From Kitasatospora sp. DSM 101779 (GTDB lineage Bacteria > Actinomycetota > Actinomycetes > Streptomycetales > Streptomycetaceae): a DNA stretch of 52,415 nucleotides. The stretch covers positions 1,050,957-1,103,371 of the forward strand of contig NZ_JAHTIK010000001.1 in the NCBI RefSeq assembly GCF_025655475.1, given 5' to 3'. The notes under the pieces are model-generated. The model worked only from the letters and a program-made list of their open reading frames with translations. It was not told the DNA's origin and did no database searches. The number at the start of each line of letters is the position of its first letter. Position 1 is the stretch's first letter. Both the position numbers and the translations under genes were made by a program. This document shows, in pieces, positions 42,011 through 51,122 of this stretch.

Positions 42011-44026
42011 TCACGAGGGCTCCACCGGCGCCGGGCCGTGCAGTTCCTGCTGCCACAGGGCCTCGCACAGCAGGTCCAGGCCCTGGCGCAGGTGGCGCCG
42101 GTAGGTGCCGTACGGCAGTCCGAGGCGGCGGGCGGCGGCCTCCTGGGTGGGGGCGCCGGAGAGGTAGCCGGCCGTCAGCGCCTCACGGGCGCGCAGGCCG
42201 CGCGGGTCGCGGGCGAGGTCGTCGACGGCGGTGCGCAGCAGGGCCCGCAGCTCCTCGACGGGCTCGGCGAGGTCGGCCGCCAGGCGGGACCGCATCAGGG
42301 CACAGGCGGCGAAGGCGGCCGCGTCGCGCCAGTGCGACAGCGCCTCGCGCACGGCCTGGTCGAACTCGGTGCGCGGCACACCGGAGGGCCCGGCCGGGGC
42401 GGGGACGGCGGTGGACGCGATGAAGTGGCGGAGCCAGGTCTCGACGGGCACCTGCCGCCAGTCGACGCAGAACAGGCCGTATGTGTGCTCTCCGACCCGT
42501 GGCCGTGCGCCGGTGTCGGCGAGGCTGCCCTTGACGCGCGCGGCCCACGCCTCGGCGTCCCGCCAGACGGCGAAGCCGTAGGCGCGTCCCCGGGCGCGGG
42601 CGGACTCGGCCTGGGCGCGGGAACTGCTCAGGTCGATGACGCGGGACGGGACTTGGTACTTCTCGGGGTAGACCGAGAAGCGGCTGATCCCGATGTGCTC
42701 GCCGGGGCGCACCGGCGCGGTGGCGTCGGTGTGCTCCCAGGCGGCCGCGACGACGGGGTCGGCGGCCAGGTCCGCGGCGTCGGGCGGGGCGGGCAGGGCG
42801 AGGCGGGCCGTGAACGCCACGATCCGGCCGGTGCTCACCAGGCGGTACACGCTGAACGCCTGCGGCTGGCGCTGCGCCCAGTAGCGGACCAGCTCGGCGG
42901 AGGCCGTGCCCTCGGTCTCCGCCGCCATGCGGAGCACGATGTCGAGGTCGTCCGGGTGCAGCGGCCGGTCGTGGACCTCCTCCTCGCGGGACCAGGTGCG
43001 CAGGCGTGCGACGAGCTCGCCCTCCCTGAAGAGGTGGAAGAGCTCGTCGGTGACCGTCCAGACCTGCTCGTCGGGTGCTTCGCGCAGCAGGCGCAGGTAC
43101 TCCTCCGCCAGCCGCCGGCGCATCGCCACGAAGGCGTTGGGGGCGCGCCAGCGCAGGTCGGCGGCGAGCGTCTCGCGGGCTGCGTCGTGCGGGTGGAGGC
43201 CCCGGTGGGTGGATTCCATGAAGGGCAGGTCCCTCAGCCACCCGAAGAGCAGGTGGGCGTCCTCGTCGGGCAGGACGGCGGCGAGCAGTTCCTCGGAGGT
43301 CGAGTAGGCCTGGGCCGCCACTTCCAGGGCGCGGCGGTGGGCGGCGGTCGGCACCTCGCCGATCAGCCCGGCGAGCAGGGTGCGCAGGACGTCGGCCGCG
43401 GGTGTCCAGTTCTCCGCACTGCTCCAGCCGGTGGAGCCCGCCGCCGCGGCGAGGGACAGCGCCAGCGGGTTGCCTCCCGCGAAGAGGAGCACCCGGTCCC
43501 GCAGTTCGGGCCGGACCTGCGCGGTGGCCAGCAGGCTGCGGGCCTGTTCCTCGGAGAACGGTCCCAGTTCCCGTACGCACAGCACCCCGGCCCAGGCGGG
43601 ATCGGCGGTCCACTGCGGCTGCGGCGCGAGCCGGCCGGCGAGGACCACCAGGGTGTCGTCGGCGGCGCGCGGCAGGAAGTGCTGCCAGAGCCAGTTCTCC
43701 AGCCACTGGCAGTGTTCGAAGGAGTCCACGAGCAGGACCGTGCCGGGCACCTGCAGGAAGGTGCCTGCCGTCCGCTCGAAGTCGGCCGGGTCGCGGCTGA
43801 CGAACCGGCCGTCCAGCTCCAGGACGGGCCGCCCCGCCGCGCGGGCCCGGTCCGTCAGGCATCGCAGCAGGGCCGACTTCCCGATGCCGCCCGGTCCGAA
43901 GACGTAGAACGCGAACGGCGCGGCGGGGTCCCCGGCCAGCGCCTCGGCGAAGCGGCCGAGTTCCTCGTCCCTGCCGATGAAGGCCTGTGTCCGCGCGATG
44001 CTCAGTCTCTCCCCGACCGACACCAT
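42011..44026 (-). CDS. STAND-like ATPase regulator with C-terminal HTH
   Basis: A 671-residue protein. The N-terminal P-loop GPGGIGKSALL is at 44-54 and Walker B VLLVDSFEH at 97-105. A winged-helix or repeat region follows, then a possible GNAT-like fold (about 400-540: GRIVAFTARLALP, HIGISRFSVYPEKY). A C-terminal helix-turn-helix PTQEAAARRLGLPYGTYRRHL is near 630-650. This layout (NTPase plus DNA-binding helix) is seen in pathway-specific regulators. It is third in the leftward P450-SnoaL operon, so it could be its activator. ATG with GAGGAGGG upstream. Exact family not certain. Confidence 0.7.
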   Translation of the reverse strand: MVSVGERLSIARTQAFIGRDEELGRFAEALAGDPAAPFAFYVFGPGGIGKSALLRCLTDRARAAGRPVLELDGRFVSRDPADFERTAGTFLQVPGTVLLVDSFEHCQWLENWLWQHFLPRAADDTLVVLAGRLAPQPQWTADPAWAGVLCVRELGPFSEEQARSLLATAQVRPELRDRVLLFAGGNPLALSLAAAAGSTGWSSAENWTPAADVLRTLLAGLIGEVPTAAHRRALEVAAQAYSTSEELLAAVLPDEDAHLLFGWLRDLPFMESTHRGLHPHDAARETLAADLRWRAPNAFVAMRRRLAEEYLRLLREAPDEQVWTVTDELFHLFREGELVARLRTWSREEEVHDRPLHPDDLDIVLRMAAETEGTASAELVRYWAQRQPQAFSVYRLVSTGRIVAFTARLALPAPPDAADLAADPVVAAAWEHTDATAPVRPGEHIGISRFSVYPEKYQVPSRVIDLSSSRAQAESARARGRAYGFAVWRDAEAWAARVKGSLADTGARPRVGEHTYGLFCVDWRQVPVETWLRHFIASTAVPAPAGPSGVPRTEFDQAVREALSHWRDAAAFAACALMRSRLAADLAEPVEELRALLRTAVDDLARDPRGLRAREALTAGYLSGAPTQEAAARRLGLPYGTYRRHLRQGLDLLCEALWQQELHGPAPVEPS

Positions 44027-44165
44027 GACGGTCCCTCCTCGTTTCCCCGTGCCGGACGACGTCGTCCGGGAGTCCTCTCCGCGCCCACGGTGGCGGGCGC
44101 CCGACAAGGTGCTCGGTGGCGGGCGCCGGCTGCCTTCCGCGCCGCCCGGGCCCGGCCGCCCGCCG

Positions 44166-44558
44166 TCACCGGATGTGGCCCAGGTTCCTGTCCTCGTCGT
44201 GGCCGGTGACCAGCAGGGTGGTCTCCTCCACACGCTGGAAGCGTCCGTCGGGGGCGAGGCGGGCGAACAGGTACACCTCGATGCCGGTGGTGCGGCCGTC
44301 GTGCCGGGTGACGGTGACGGTGTGGCGGTCGGCGTAGCGCAGTCCGTCGCGGAGCTCGTCGTGCACCTCGATCGACCCGCTGCTGACCAGGGAACGGAGG
44401 CGGGTCATGTGCTCGACGAAGCCGGCCCGGTCGCTCCACACGCCGTCGGTGCGCTGACGGTAGTCCGGGGTGAAGTGCCGTTCGACGGCCTCGGCGAGGT
44501 CGAGGCCGGGCGTGAACAGCAGGTCGTTGATCGCCCGGGTGATGTCGGTCGCGGTCAT
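44166..44558 (-). CDS. SnoaL-like / NTF2-fold protein
   Basis: A 130-residue NTF2-like protein: an N-terminal helix 'DITRAINDLLFTPGLDLAEAVERHFTPDYRQRTDG' followed by a central beta sheet ending 'FQRVEETTLLVTG'. Members include polyketide cyclases, isomerases and ligand binders. It lies 67 bases downstream of the P450 gene on the same strand and 139 bases before the ATPase gene. The role is probably to act on a P450 product; that is inference. Confidence 0.8.
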   Translation of the reverse strand: MTATDITRAINDLLFTPGLDLAEAVERHFTPDYRQRTDGVWSDRAGFVEHMTRLRSLVSSGSIEVHDELRDGLRYADRHTVTVTRHDGRTTGIEVYLFARLAPDGRFQRVEETTLLVTGHDEDRNLGHIR

Positions 44559-44625
44559 CGCTGGGTTTCTCCTGGGGTGTGCCGACGGTGTGCCGACGGC
44601 GGGTCGGTGGTGGAGCGGACGGTGC

Positions 44626-45843
44626 TCAGGTGTGGACGGGGGTGAAGTCCAGCTCGAGGGAGGCGGGGCCCCGGGTGTAGAGGCCGACCTCGCGGTACCG
44701 GAAGCCGGGGCTGTAGCGGACCCGGTCGAGCAGTGGGAGCAGCAGGGCCGCCACGGTCTCGATCTCGGCGCGGGCGAAGGCCGCACCGACGCACTGGTGG
44801 AGTCCGGTGCCGAAGGCCAGGTGCTGTGCGGCGGCGGTGAAGGAGCGGGCGGTGCCCAGGTCCTGGCGGTGGATGTCGAAGGTGTCCGGGGCGGTGAAGG
44901 CCGCGGGGTCGCGGTTGGCCGCGCCGATCACGCAGAAGACGGTGGCGCCGGCCGGGACGACCCCGCCGGCGAACTCGGCGTCCTTCTCGGCCCGGCGGGG
45001 AACGAGCTGGACCGGTGGGGTGAGCCGCAGGGTCTCGGCGATGGCGGCGGGCAGCAGGGCCGGGTCCTCGCGGACCTGTGCCAACTGCTCGGGGTGGTCG
45101 ATCAGGTGCTTGAAGAGCAGGCCGATCGTCTTGTCGGCGGGTTCCACGGCGGCGAGCAGCACGTTGACGATCAGCGCGGTGACGTCGCGGGTGCTCAGGG
45201 CGGTGCCGTCGAACTCGGCCGTGCACAGCGTCGATATCAGGTCCTCGCCGGGGTGGCGTCGGCGCTGTTCGACGACGGGGACGAGGTGGGCCTCCAACTG
45301 CAGGGCGCAGTCCAGGCAGTGTCGCCGGCGCTCGGGCGTGAGGACCAGGCCGGTGACGAACTCGGTCACCCCGTCCAGCCAGTGGGCGACCTGCTGCCAC
45401 GCCTCCGTGTCCAGGCCCAGCACGTCCAGTGTCACGCGGACGGCGAACGGCCTGCCGAAGTCGTTGACGAGATCCATCCGCCCGCGGGGGAGGAAGGGCG
45501 CGACGACTCCGGCCGCATGGGTGCGGATCACCCGGATCTGGTCCTGCAGGGCACGCCCGGTGAAGGCCCTGACGACGATCCCGCGCTTGGCGGTGTGCTC
45601 CGCCCCGGTCATCTGCGCGAGCACCGGTCCGCGCCTCACGGGCTCGGCCCGTACCTGGAGCGCCTCGGTGCTGAACGCCTCGTGGTCGGTCAGCACTCTC
45701 CTGACGTCCTGGTGACGGGAGAGGAAGTAGCTGTCCAGCGCCGGCTCGTGGTGCACCGGCGCCTGCTCCCTCAGCCGGGCGAAGTACCGGTGCGGAGCGG
45801 CGGCGAAGTCCTCGGACAGGATGCTGAAACGGGGATCGGGCAC
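44626..45843 (-). CDS. Cytochrome P450, CypX/CYP134-like
   Basis: A 405-residue P450. It has the haem-ligand motif FGTGLHQCVG with Cys351 and AIAETLRL ExxR near 279-286. Its I-helix reads LLAAVEPADKT rather than the usual AGxET. The whole sequence strongly resembles Bacillus CypX (CYP134A1, pulcherriminic acid synthase) as I recall it: 'RGPVLAQM', 'DLVNDFG', 'LLAAxEPADKT', 'FCxIGAANRDP' and 'GLYTRGP' appear in order. CypX oxidises cyclo-dileucine made by a cyclodipeptide synthase, which is absent nearby. GTG start with weak GAGAGG upstream. First gene of a leftward operon. Confidence 0.85.
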   Translation of the reverse strand: MPDPRFSILSEDFAAAPHRYFARLREQAPVHHEPALDSYFLSRHQDVRRVLTDHEAFSTEALQVRAEPVRRGPVLAQMTGAEHTAKRGIVVRAFTGRALQDQIRVIRTHAAGVVAPFLPRGRMDLVNDFGRPFAVRVTLDVLGLDTEAWQQVAHWLDGVTEFVTGLVLTPERRRHCLDCALQLEAHLVPVVEQRRRHPGEDLISTLCTAEFDGTALSTRDVTALIVNVLLAAVEPADKTIGLLFKHLIDHPEQLAQVREDPALLPAAIAETLRLTPPVQLVPRRAEKDAEFAGGVVPAGATVFCVIGAANRDPAAFTAPDTFDIHRQDLGTARSFTAAAQHLAFGTGLHQCVGAAFARAEIETVAALLLPLLDRVRYSPGFRYREVGLYTRGPASLELDFTPVHT

Positions 45844-46209
45844 GGGACGGCGGGCCTCTCACGAAGACGAAGACGGACACGGCCGGAGCCGGTGCGGCAT
45901 GGCTCACCCGGCCTGCGGCACTGTGCGTGGTGCACGAGGCTCCGGGTGGCGGTGGGACGGCCTGCCGGTGCACTGCCCGGCGGCTCGACGCCGACTGAGA
46001 ATGGTGGGGGGACTATAGCCTGAGGATCTGTCGTGTTCGCGCCCGCGGGTTCCCGTCGCCCGGCCGCAGGCCACCGGCCGGCCGGTGCCCGTGCCGCCCG
46101 GGAGCAGGCACGTGGGTCTCCCCCGCGCGGTCACCCGAATTCGCGCGCGGCCGCCCGCCCGCCTGGCGCAGACTGAGCCCGGAGCTGATCCGGAACGTGG
46201 AGGATGATC
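45844..46209. other. Divergent promoter region between P450 and PIG-L genes
   Basis: 366 bases with no gene. On the left-going strand a TATAGT box at 46017-46012 could be the -10 of the P450 operon, but no matching -35 is clear. The right-going gene starts at 46210 with GGAGG. Confidence 0.4.
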
Positions 46210-47043
46210 ATGGTTGAACGACCCTTGACGCTGATGGCGGTGCACGCCCACCCCGACGACGAGGCCACCGGGACGGGCGGGGTGCTCGCGCGGTACGCGG
46301 CGGAGGGCATCCGCACGGTCCTCGTCACATGTACCGACGGTGGTTGCGGTGACGGGCCGGGCGGCGCCAAGCCGGGCGACCCCGGGCACGACCCGGCGGC
46401 CGTGGCCGCGATGCGCCGCCGGGAACTCGAGGCGAGCTGCGAGGTCCTGGGGATCCGCCACCTGGAGCTGTTGGAGTACGCCGACTCCGGGATGATGGGC
46501 TGGGCGGCCAACGACGCGCCCGGCTCGTTCTGGCGGACTCCCGTGGCGGAGGGCGCCGCCCGCCTCGCCGAACTGCTGCGGCACTACCGGCCCGACGTGG
46601 TCGTGACCTACGACGAGAACGGGTTCTACGGGCACCCGGACCACATTCAGGCGAACCGCATCACGATGGCGGCGCTGGAGCTCACCGGGATGACCCCGAA
46701 GGTGTACTGGACGACGGCGCCGCGCTCGCAGATGCAGCTGTTCGGGGAGGCGATGCGGGAGTTCGGCGCGGACTGGCAGGAGCCGGATCCGGCGGAGGCC
46801 GCCGCGCTGGCTGAGATCGGCCTGCCCGACGAGGAGATCACCACCTGGGTGGACACCGCCGAGTTCGGCGACCGGAAGTTCGACGCGCTGGCCGCGCACG
46901 CCAGTCAGGGCGAGAACATCTTCTTCCTGAAGATGGGCAAGGAGAGGTTCACGGAGCTGATGGGCGTGGAGACCTTCGTGCGGGTCCAGGACACCACCGG
47001 TGCGGCCGTGCCCGAGAACGACCTCTTCGCCGGGCTGCGCTGA
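46210..47043 (+). CDS. PIG-L family deacetylase (LmbE-like)
   Basis: A 277-residue zinc-dependent N-acetylglucosaminyl deacetylase-type enzyme. It has the AHPDDE motif near 13-18 and the second Zn motif FYGHPDHIQANR near 139-150. Related enzymes are MshB and Mca of mycothiol metabolism. The loop CTDGGCGDGPGG and its general form place it in a Streptomyces subgroup close to but not identical to those, so substrate is open. I used ATG 46210, 6 bases after GGAGG; an ATG at 46204 is in frame but directly abuts GGAGG. Confidence 0.85.
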   Translation: MVERPLTLMAVHAHPDDEATGTGGVLARYAAEGIRTVLVTCTDGGCGDGPGGAKPGDPGHDPAAVAAMRRRELEASCEVLGIRHLELLEYADSGMMGWAANDAPGSFWRTPVAEGAARLAELLRHYRPDVVVTYDENGFYGHPDHIQANRITMAALELTGMTPKVYWTTAPRSQMQLFGEAMREFGADWQEPDPAEAAALAEIGLPDEEITTWVDTAEFGDRKFDALAAHASQGENIFFLKMGKERFTELMGVETFVRVQDTTGAAVPENDLFAGLR

Positions 47044-47065
47044 TCCCCGGCGCGACGCAGGCGTT

Positions 47066-47103
47066 GCCGCGGCCGGACCCGGAGGATCGGGTCCGGCCGC
47101 GGC
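47066..47103 (+). terminator. Strong hairpin after the PIG-L gene
   Basis: GCCGCGGCCGGACCC / GGGTCCGGCCGCGGC, a perfect 15-bp stem with an 8-base loop, 23 bases after the PIG-L stop. Confidence 0.85.
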
Positions 47104-47291
47104 CGTTCCGGGGCCAGCCGGGCGGCGCGAACCGGTCGTGCACTGACCTGGCCGTTCGGCGGGGGTCGGCCCGCCGGTCGGGGGGAGCGGAAGCCCGCCG
47201 GTCGGCGGGTGGCGTTTCGGTCGATCGGTGGATGTCCGAGGTCCAGGCGGGGTGATCGTATGATCGGGCAGAGCGGCAAGGAGGTGTGACG

Positions 47292-47861
47292 GTGCGTCGC
47301 CTGAGCTCCTTGCCCGTACCCGAACTGGCCGACGGCACGGTGGTGCTCCGCCGGCCCGAGGTCGCGGACGCCGCGACCGTGCTCGCCGGCACCCGCGACC
47401 CGCTGGTCCGCGAGTTCATGCAGGGGGTGATCCCCCATCAGGACCTCGATACGGCCGAGCGCTGGCTCGCCGACATCCCGGCGCGCCTCTGGGCGCTCGA
47501 CCGGGCGGCGTACTTCACTGTGGCGTCGGTCACGGACGGTCGCGCCGTGGGGTGGGCCGAACTCGTCGACCTGCGCCCCGAGGAGGGTGCCGCGGAGGCC
47601 GCCGTGTGGCTGTTGCCCGAGGCACGTAGCCTCCGGACGGCCACGTCCGCGCTGCGTCTGCTCTGCCGCTTCGGCTTCGAGCAGCTCGGACTGGGCCGGA
47701 TTGACGCGTACGCTGCGGCAGATAACATGCCTGTTCAGGTGGTTGGTGCCTACATAGGATTCCGCCGCGCCGGATTCCGGCCCGGCCTGTTCCGCAGTTC
47801 GCGGACTCAGGCCCTGCACGATGCCGTACACGCGACACTGACACCCGGGGACCTGTGCTGA
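47292..47861 (+). CDS. GNAT N-acetyltransferase
   Basis: A 189-residue GNAT protein with 'AAVWLLPEARSLRTATSALRLLCRFGFEQL', the alpha1-beta2 to acetyl-CoA loop region, near 104-133. 'GRIDAYAAADNMPVQVVGAYIGFRRAGFRPG' follows. GTG 47292 has AAGGAGG 7 bases upstream and is preferred over GTG 47286. A TATGAT box at 47259-47264 is a likely -10, which would place the transcript start near 47271. Substrate unknown. Confidence 0.75.
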   Translation: MRRLSSLPVPELADGTVVLRRPEVADAATVLAGTRDPLVREFMQGVIPHQDLDTAERWLADIPARLWALDRAAYFTVASVTDGRAVGWAELVDLRPEEGAAEAAVWLLPEARSLRTATSALRLLCRFGFEQLGLGRIDAYAAADNMPVQVVGAYIGFRRAGFRPGLFRSSRTQALHDAVHATLTPGDLC

Positions 47862-47938
47862 CGGACAGTCAGGCATGCATGGTGTTCCGCACGACACGCA
47901 CGAGGACGGGCTGACCCGTCGAGAGGGAGGGGACCCTG

Positions 47939-50221
47939 ATGTCGGGGGGAGCTGTTTCGCCGTCCACGGAGACGGCACCCGGGGGCGGTTCGGAGTTGCT
48001 GCGGTTCACCGCACCCGCCGAGGGCCCGGACGGCGGCCGGATCGACCTCGCGGTCGAGGCGACCGGGGTGTTCCAGGTCGAGCGCGTCGCAGCCGGTGGT
48101 CGCGCGTTCAGAAGCGGTCGCGTCGACCGGGTCTTTCTGACGCGGGTCCTGAAAGCGCTCTCATCCGCAGAGCCGGGAAATGCCCAGGTCACAGCCGGTG
48201 CTGACGCCGCTTCGACACCTTCCCGTCGCCTGTTCGCCACCGGATTGCCGTCCGGCGGCGACGCCCTCTGGGACGACGCCGCGGGCGTCCCCGTCCCCGG
48301 CATCGCCCGGGCCCTGGAGGTCCTGACCGCCCAGGCCCTCGACCCCACCGCGGCGGGCCTGCTGCCCTCCGCACTGGTCCACTTCGACCAGCCCGAACCC
48401 CACCGTGACGGCGGGAGCACGGGCGCCGGCCGACCGGCCGCCGCCGTCGGATCCGTCGGAGGCCGCCCGGCCTACGCGCTCGTCAGGCCCGGCGAGGGCT
48501 TCGGCCTGACCGCGCTCGAGGACGGCGCCGCACTCGGCGGATCCGGCACCGACGCCGGCGTCCTGCCGACGGCCGTGGCCCTCGGCTCGGCGCAGGGCCG
48601 CGAGCTGTTCGCGGTCGGCGGCGAGGACGGCGCCGTCCAGGTCTGGAACGCCGTCAGCGGCGAACTGCTGCACGGCACGGCCGGGGGCGAGGGCGCCCAG
48701 GCCGTCGCCGCCGCCGCGGTGCACGGCGTCCCGCTCGCCTTCTCCGCCGGACTCGCCGGCGAGATCCGCGCCTGGCGCACCGCCGACGGCCGCGGACTCG
48801 GCCTGCTGCCGGTCGCCGGGGCCGGCGCCACTGCGCTCTGCCACGCCCGCTGCGCCGACCTCGACCTGCTCGCCGCCGGCGGCGCCGACGGCCTCGTCCG
48901 GGTCTGGGACACCGCCACCGGCGAACAGCTCCACCTGCTCGTCGGCCACACCGACCGGATCACCGCACTCGCCGTCCTCGCGCTCGGCAACCAGGCGGTG
49001 CTGGCCTCGGCCGGCGCCGACGCCACCGTCCGCCTGTGGGACCTCGCCACCGGGCAGCCCGTCGCCGTCCTCACCGGCCACTCCGCCTCCGTCACCGGCC
49101 TCGCCTTCCTGCAGCCCGACGGCGACCCGCGGCTCGCCTCCTGCGCCCTCGACGGCACCCTCCGCCTCTGGGACGTCTACACCGGGACGGCCGTCGACGG
49201 CCGCCCCTCCCGACAGGGTTGGCTCACCGCCCTCGCGGCGCTGCACCTCGACGGCCGCGAGGTGCTCGCGGTCGGCGACGAGAACGGCGCCGTGGCGCTG
49301 TGGGACCCGGCCGGCTTCACCAAGCTCGCCGACCTCGCGGCGGGTGGCGGCCACCCGGTCAACGCGCTGGCCGTCCTCGAACTCGACGGCCGGCCGCGGC
49401 TGGCCGTCGGCCACGGCGACGGCACCGTACGGCTGCTGGACCCGGCCGGCGGCCCCCAGCCGTGGACGGCGGCCGCCGACGGCGGCCCGGTGACCTCGCT
49501 CGCCGTGTGCCCCGCCGAGGACGGGCCGGTGATCGTCTGCGGCACCGCGTCGGGCGCCGTCCGCTGCCTCGACACCCGGACCGGCACCGACCTCCCGCTG
49601 CCCGCCCCGCACACCGGGGCGGTCTCCGGCCTCGCCTTCTGCCCGCCCGTCGAGAACTCGCCGGCGCTGCTGGTCTCGGCCGGCGCGGACGGGACGGTAC
49701 GGGTGCGCGACGCGCTCGGCGGCGCACAGCTGCGCCGGTTCACCGCCGACCGAGACGGCGTCACGGCCCTCGCGGCCGGCGAGGTGGCCGGGCACCAGGT
49801 CATCGCCACCGGCGGCCCGTCCGGGCAGGTCGGACTGTGGGACGCCGCCCTCGGGCTCCCGCTGCTCGAACTCGCGGGCACGGCCGGGCCGGTGGAGGTG
49901 CTGGCCTTCGGGCGCGTCGGCGGCCGCGAGGTGCTGGCCGCCGGCGGCGCGGACGGCGTCCTGCGGATCTGGGACGCCGGCGACGGCACGGCGGTCGGCG
50001 AGTTCACCGGCGGCGGCGCCGCCGTGCGCAGCGTCACCCTGCAGGACCTCGACGGCGAGGCCCTGCTGGCCTGCGGCGACCAGCAGGCGGTGCTGCGGCT
50101 GTGGCACGTCTCCAGCGGTGCGCTGCTGAACGAGGCGGAGGTGGACCGGGTGCCGCTCGCGATCGCGTTCGGCGACACCGGCCTGTACACGGTCGGTCCG
50201 GACGGCGCGACCGCTCTCTGA
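47939..50221 (+). CDS. WD40-repeat beta-propeller protein
   Basis: A 760-residue protein. The N-terminal 200 residues form a non-repeat domain I do not recognise (LLRFTAPAE... region, with RRLFATGLPSGGDALWDD near 95-112). From about residue 200 it has roughly twelve WD40 units, each with a variant of 'DGTVRLWD', e.g. GADGLVRVWD and GADATVRLWD, long enough for nearly two seven-blade propellers. It acts as a protein-binding scaffold. No signal peptide. ATG preceded by GGGAGGGGAC. It lies upstream of two ESX-type genes on the same strand, so it may belong to that system. Confidence 0.9.
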   Translation: MSGGAVSPSTETAPGGGSELLRFTAPAEGPDGGRIDLAVEATGVFQVERVAAGGRAFRSGRVDRVFLTRVLKALSSAEPGNAQVTAGADAASTPSRRLFATGLPSGGDALWDDAAGVPVPGIARALEVLTAQALDPTAAGLLPSALVHFDQPEPHRDGGSTGAGRPAAAVGSVGGRPAYALVRPGEGFGLTALEDGAALGGSGTDAGVLPTAVALGSAQGRELFAVGGEDGAVQVWNAVSGELLHGTAGGEGAQAVAAAAVHGVPLAFSAGLAGEIRAWRTADGRGLGLLPVAGAGATALCHARCADLDLLAAGGADGLVRVWDTATGEQLHLLVGHTDRITALAVLALGNQAVLASAGADATVRLWDLATGQPVAVLTGHSASVTGLAFLQPDGDPRLASCALDGTLRLWDVYTGTAVDGRPSRQGWLTALAALHLDGREVLAVGDENGAVALWDPAGFTKLADLAAGGGHPVNALAVLELDGRPRLAVGHGDGTVRLLDPAGGPQPWTAAADGGPVTSLAVCPAEDGPVIVCGTASGAVRCLDTRTGTDLPLPAPHTGAVSGLAFCPPVENSPALLVSAGADGTVRVRDALGGAQLRRFTADRDGVTALAAGEVAGHQVIATGGPSGQVGLWDAALGLPLLELAGTAGPVEVLAFGRVGGREVLAAGGADGVLRIWDAGDGTAVGEFTGGGAAVRSVTLQDLDGEALLACGDQQAVLRLWHVSSGALLNEAEVDRVPLAIAFGDTGLYTVGPDGATAL

Positions 50222-50357
50222 GCGGCGCGTCCGACGGCCACGACCGATCGACCGAAAGGAGCCGGCCCGCAGTGCGGCGGGCCGGCCCACCGGCGGCGCG
50301 GCAGCGCGGCCGGCACAGGCAGGCGAGAGCCTGGTGGAACTGGGGTGGGGGCACATC

Positions 50358-51068
50358 ATGAGCGGTTCGTCGTCCTTCAAGATCGACCTGGAAGAGGTGG
50401 AGGCGGCCACCAAGGCGATCCGGGCCATGCTCGACGACCTCGAGGCGCCGACGGCGCGGCTGGAGGCGGTGATCAACCAGATCAAGCCGACCGCCTACGG
50501 CAGCGAGGCCGTCGGCAAGTCGCTGACGGGCGGGACCTCTTCGGTGGGCGGGCTCCCCGAGCACCAGAAGCAGGTCTTCGACGGGGTCAAGGCCTACCTG
50601 CAGAACTCCGCGCAGATGGCCGCCAACCTGGAGCTCATGGTGCAGCGCTACCGGGAGACCGAGGCGACGCAGGTCGCCGAACTCTCCCAGCTGAACGGCG
50701 GCCGTGGCGGCGAGGCCGGGCCGCTCGCGACACCGGTCTCGACCACCGCCCCACTCACGGCACCGTCCGGCACCCGGGTGTCACCGCTCACCGCCGTCGA
50801 CGGGATGCCGGCCACCGAGCCGCTCCGAGCCGTCGACGGGATGCCGGTCTCCGAGCCGCTGCGCGCCGTGGACGGCATGCCCGCCACCGAACCGCTACGC
50901 GTCGTCGACGGCATCAGGCCCCCCGAGCCGGTCACGCTGCCGACGCACCACGCCCCCGACCCCGCCTTCCACACCCCTGATGCCCCCGACCTCTCGTACA
51001 ACTCGCACGCGGACGACGACGTGGACCCGCCGCCGCTGCACGGCGGGGGACGCAACATGCTCATCTGA
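50358..51068 (+). CDS. ESX/WXG-like helical protein with repeat tail
   Basis: A 236-residue protein. Residues 1-110 form an amphipathic helical hairpin ('FKIDLEEVEAATKAIRAML' then 'HQKQVFDGVKAYLQNSAQMAANLELMVQRY') in the style of type VII (ESX/WXG100) substrates, without a signal peptide. The C-terminus carries 12-residue tandem repeats (residues 146-191) and ends with a Pro/Asp-rich, NMLI tail. The canonical WXG is not seen. It probably acts as a secreted partner or chaperone of the downstream protein. ATG with GGTGGGGG 6-13 bases upstream. Confidence 0.7.
   Translation: MSGSSSFKIDLEEVEAATKAIRAMLDDLEAPTARLEAVINQIKPTAYGSEAVGKSLTGGTSSVGGLPEHQKQVFDGVKAYLQNSAQMAANLELMVQRYRETEATQVAELSQLNGGRGGEAGPLATPVSTTAPLTAPSGTRVSPLTAVDGMPATEPLRAVDGMPVSEPLRAVDGMPATEPLRVVDGIRPPEPVTLPTHHAPDPAFHTPDAPDLSYNSHADDDVDPPPLHGGGRNMLI
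50793..50930 (+). repeat. 12-residue tandem repeat array in the ESX-like gene
   Basis: Four tandem 36-bp units (50793, 50829, 50865, 50901) encode variants of AVDGMPATEPLR: AVDGMPATEPLR, AVDGMPVSEPLR, AVDGMPATEPLR, then VVDGIRPPEP. Likely a flexible spacer or an interaction repeat. Confidence 0.75.
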
Positions 51069-51122
51069 GCCTGCCGTTCCGGACGCGCCGCCCCGGCGCC
51101 GATCCGCCTGACGCAACGTCAC

